Below, one piece after another: positions 60,724 through 64,000 of a stretch of 64,000 nt of DNA. The translations under genes and the position numbers were made by a program. The notes beneath the pieces are model-generated. The model was not told the DNA's origin. It worked only from the letters and a program-made list of their open reading frames with translations, and made no database searches. This DNA comes from Saccharomycopsis crataegensis (Eukaryota; Ascomycota; Saccharomycetes; Ascoideales; Saccharomycopsidaceae), in contig NW_027043820.1 of the NCBI RefSeq assembly GCF_037102585.1, positions 840,501 through 904,500 on the forward strand. The letters are read 5' to 3'. Numbering within the stretch: the stretch's first letter is position 1; each line of letters starts with the position of its first letter.

Positions 60724-63700
60724 ATGGCAGAAAATGCGTTTGTTCCTCGTAAGTGCATCATCATTATCTCATATCATCTGCCAAGTTAAGTCGTGGCTTG
60801 TTTGTTGTTATTGAAGCATACTAACCTCAATAAAACAGAAATTGATATTTTAAATACCCAATTCACAGATGTAACTTCGCTCTTCTTATCTCTATCTGCA
60901 TCGTCAATTCCCCCAAACCAAGTAGTTCAATCGTCTTCTTTTGCATTATTTGAAGGTACCCATGCATTGGAAATTGCAAATAAACATTTGGACACTTCGG
61001 CCCTAACCTTTCCTGCTACGGAATCAACCGTCGCTGATTTCAACTTCAACAATGATTCGCCGCTCCAATTCGACGATATCATAATCATTGTTGACAAGTT
61101 GTTCAGATTGACTTTCCTATGGTTGGAAAATAACCAAATGTTGAGCACCACGGTACTATCGTGCGTGTACGTTGAAAAATTATTATTAAACTACACCAAG
61201 GGGAAGAAAATCACCACAAAACAAGATTCGTTGAAATTTGCAACGCTTTGGGATTATCAAACCGAAGAAGAATTGGATCAATTATATTCGCAATTGAAAT
61301 CCTACCAAAAAGAGTATCTCCAACTTTCACAAACCGATGGCCAATCTCCAAGAGCCAGGTTTCTCAAAAATTATATTCTCACCCACACCACTTTCCGGTC
61401 GCTTTTGATCGGGTTGGTGAATATCATGAGTCAATTGATCCAGCTTTTCAGATCCGGGGTGGTTTATGAAGAAGAAGACGTGATTTCTCAATTACCTCAA
61501 GGATTGGAAGTTTGGAATAAGATGGAGGATTCTGTGTGCCAGGAATTGGTGATGGGAGACATTTGGGCTAAAAAAGTTGAATGTGTAACTGAAGCAGATG
61601 CGGCCACCACCAATGGATTGAAGCTTGAATTGCTACTATCATATTCTAATATTTTCAAAAAAATGAACGAACTAACTAGACTCTTAACCCGATCATTCAA
61701 TTTAACCAACTCTAACAATGATACCATAGGAATTGGTTATGGGTCAGAATTTGTTGATAATGTCGATGCTTCTACACCCACCAATCCTAATCCGACCCAA
61801 GTAAATACCGAGTTTCTTGAATCCATGGTATCTTCTCTCTCATTCTTCGAGTCCAAACAACCAGAAGTTACCAAAATCATCCAAACCAATACCAATATTT
61901 ATTCGGCACAATGTTTTTCGCAAGGAATTCAAAAAAGATTGAGTAATACTCGACCACTTAACAAACTTCCGGCATCAGAAGACATTGCTGGGATGAGTTA
62001 CGCGGTGATTAATGTGCGATACTTCAAAAGTTTGATGAATTGGCTCAAAGAAGTGAATTACTTGATGGCGAATTTCAACGTTACAAATTTCAGGAGATTC
62101 TTGGAATTAGTGTTCTGGAAATCAGGATCAGTTGGCAGCTTTGATTGTGGAACCACATGGGGAGAAACTGTAGTTTGGAGATCGTGGGTCCAATTATTCA
62201 TGATCCGTGATAACAAATCATTATTTGGCAGTGACGTCAAGTTATGTGAAGTGATGCTTGGTCAAATGAACTGGTTTGCCGGAATTGAAAGTGGATGGTT
62301 AAACATGGCATTTGGTGGGTGTCAACCAGAACACCCACGGGTGAATGCGTCTTCTTCCAACAATGTGCAACATCAAGGAGTTTTTGGAATTATAGATACT
62401 GATCCCATGGAATTCATTCAACGAGATTTATCGATTCCTAAATCCTACCATGGTGGGGATGCTGTGGGTCTACCACCAAAACCTCAGAAGAAAAATAAAA
62501 AGAAATCGAAACTGAAGACCAGATCACCTGCTGATGTCGGGTCTTTATCTTTATCATCATTCAATGGTGAAGCTCCTGCTTCAATAATGAGATCACTCGA
62601 AATGATCATCAACTATGATTTGGTATTTATGGAATCTGCTAAAACGCCGTATTATTGCTCTTCATCAAACATCAAAGTCTCGCATCGAGAAAAACTCACT
62701 GAATTGTTGGGCCAGGTGGAGTCCACGGTATTTGAATGGATGTCGAATATCTCAAACAATCCATCTCGTCAACGTCAAATATTGTCTCGATCAATTGTGA
62801 ATTTTGACTCTCTCCAAGTGGCGGCAGAAAGATTTGATCTATGGACCCACGAAGAATTGGGGATCAAAGAGTATACGCAATTTGTCCCTCGAAAACAACA
62901 ATTATCTGCTATTCTCAGAGATTTACCACCAGCATTACCATTTGCCACGTACGTTTATTATCTTAAGCTTCAAACGATGTTGCAATATTTGCTTAAAGGT
63001 ACACCGCTTCAAATTTACAAGCCTTGGGAATGGAGTTGTGTAAATTGGTACGGGGCGTATTTCGCGGATAATTTAATAATCGTCTTGAATCGTATGAAGC
63101 AATGTAATACCGCTAAGATGCAGAAGTTACGGTATAAGATCCGCGAGGTTGAAAAGTTGGAGAATCCTGCGAAGTTTGCCAAGTTAGTGGAACTAATGAA
63201 GCAGGATTTGGTATTCAAGTATCATTTATCAGAAGTTAATAAGTTTGCTGGGACCACCACCACCACCACCTCCTCCTCCTCCTCGTCACAATCAGTGTAT
63301 AAGACTTACAATCATCAATGTCTCGAGATTCTTCAATTGAAATTAGCCAAGCTCATGAAAGTGGAGGATTCATTATTGGACGAAATGAACTATTATGAAT
63401 CATTGAAGAGCATGTGCCGTGGAACCCACCAATTATTAGAAGTTTATAGTAACTTGGGGGTTCTGGTGGTGTGTAAACCCGAATTCACATGGATTGAAAC
63501 GGTTATTGCCAAGGCAAGTTCTTCTTCTTCTTCACTGGTTGGTTTTTCTGATGACGATTCATTCATGGCGAAACTATTTGGTCTCAGATTTAAATCTTTC
63601 TCATCGGTGGGAGTGCCAGATCCACTAACTTTTTCCCAGTTTGTCATTGCGACCACTAAGGATCAGAAGTACTTGAGTGACAATAATATGGTCAACTGGG

Positions 63701-64000
63701 GTTTGTTGAAGAGCAATTTCGATTCGATATTACTAGAATTCTCTAGGACCAAAAAATTGGTAAAGGATCAATTGGATAAACTTGAAAAGGAATCATCTGA
63801 TGGTGTTAGCAATAGTTTTGGTAAATACAACCAGCTTACTAATCTACTTAAATGCAGTATTCAGCATTCCCTTACGATCTTCAAGACCAAACAGATGATT
63901 GAAACCCTTGAGCCAGAACTGCCAATCATGAGCAAAACTGATATTGCAAAGTTGATCAAATCGCAGAATTATGCTGGAGAAATCCAGTACGAGGTAGGCG
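60724..64000 (+). CDS. MAK10: MAK10/NAA35, NatC auxiliary subunit (3' end missing)
   Basis: Exon 1 (60724-60748) encodes MAENAFVP plus one base. Intron 60749-60838 (90 bases) has donor GTAAGT, branch TACTAAC (60819-60825) and acceptor ACAG. Exon 2 begins at 60839 and stays open to the window edge, over 1,050 residues. It is the orthologue of Mak10, the ribosome-anchoring subunit of N-terminal acetyltransferase C (with Mak3 and Mak31). Conserved segments are DVTSLF, LFEGTHALEIANKHLDTSAL, LSTTVLSCVYVEKLLLNY, GVVYEEED, NFDSLQ and LRFKSFSSVGVPDPLTF. It is already longer than the 733-residue S. cerevisiae protein. Insertions include KKNKKKSKLK and a Thr/Ser run (TTTTTTSSSSSSS). Confidence 0.93.

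Overview
This is a chromosomal window from a budding yeast (Saccharomycotina). Evidence: a gene-dense but AT-rich sequence, few short introns with GTATGT/GTAAGT donors and TACTAAC-type branch points, and a chain of recognisable single-copy yeast orthologues. It is not Saccharomyces-like. It keeps eIF3d and Rab4-like and Rab18-like GTPases that S. cerevisiae lacks, and its two ribosomal-protein promoters carry TAGGGCT (Tbf1-type) plus RTCACRTG (Cbf1-type) sites, the arrangement known from Candida albicans. The codon CTG is absent from five conserved genes read in full (TRM11, eIF3d, VTC4, ADE13, HRP1; about 2,750 codons). This fits a CUG-clade yeast, where CTG may be read as Ser. All translations here use Leu for CTG.

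Layout, left to right. 1-13 kb: the 3' part of CCT8, a DODA-type extradiol dioxygenase, RPL32 (5' UTR intron), CAX4, CET1, NHP10, RPS19 (intron) and HRP1. 13-28.7 kb: TRM11, a Rab18-like GTPase, RTC1/SEA2, a 2.36 kb gene-poor stretch with paired ACGCGT boxes, TAF13, CRC1 and an F-box-like gene. 28.7-40.7 kb: the accessory part of the window, with three related GPI-anchored, Ser/Thr-rich cell-wall protein genes separated by 2 kb intergenic regions full of poly(T) tracts, plus a GC-richer block that folds into nested hairpins. 40.7-50.5 kb: MTH1/STD1 with a cluster of Rgt1-type sites, two small two-helix membrane proteins, ENT3, a PXP18-like peroxisomal SCP2 protein, VPS24 (intron), a NUDIX hydrolase and SYS1. 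50.5-64 kb: a small orphan ORF, a Rab4-like GTPase (intron), PRE3, eIF3d, VTC4, ADE13 and MAK10/NAA35 (intron; runs off the right edge).

Most genes are housekeeping and independently transcribed; there are no operons. Themes that recur are membrane traffic (two Rabs, SYS1, ENT3, VPS24, RTC1), gene expression (RPL32, RPS19, HRP1, CET1, TAF13, NHP10, TRM11, eIF3d), and the wall-protein cluster. By eye I found no tRNA, rRNA, transposon, LTR, CRISPR or virus-like element. Several starts were moved to the first ATG because longer open frames began at TTG or GTG. Motif positions given as 'about' are hand counts.
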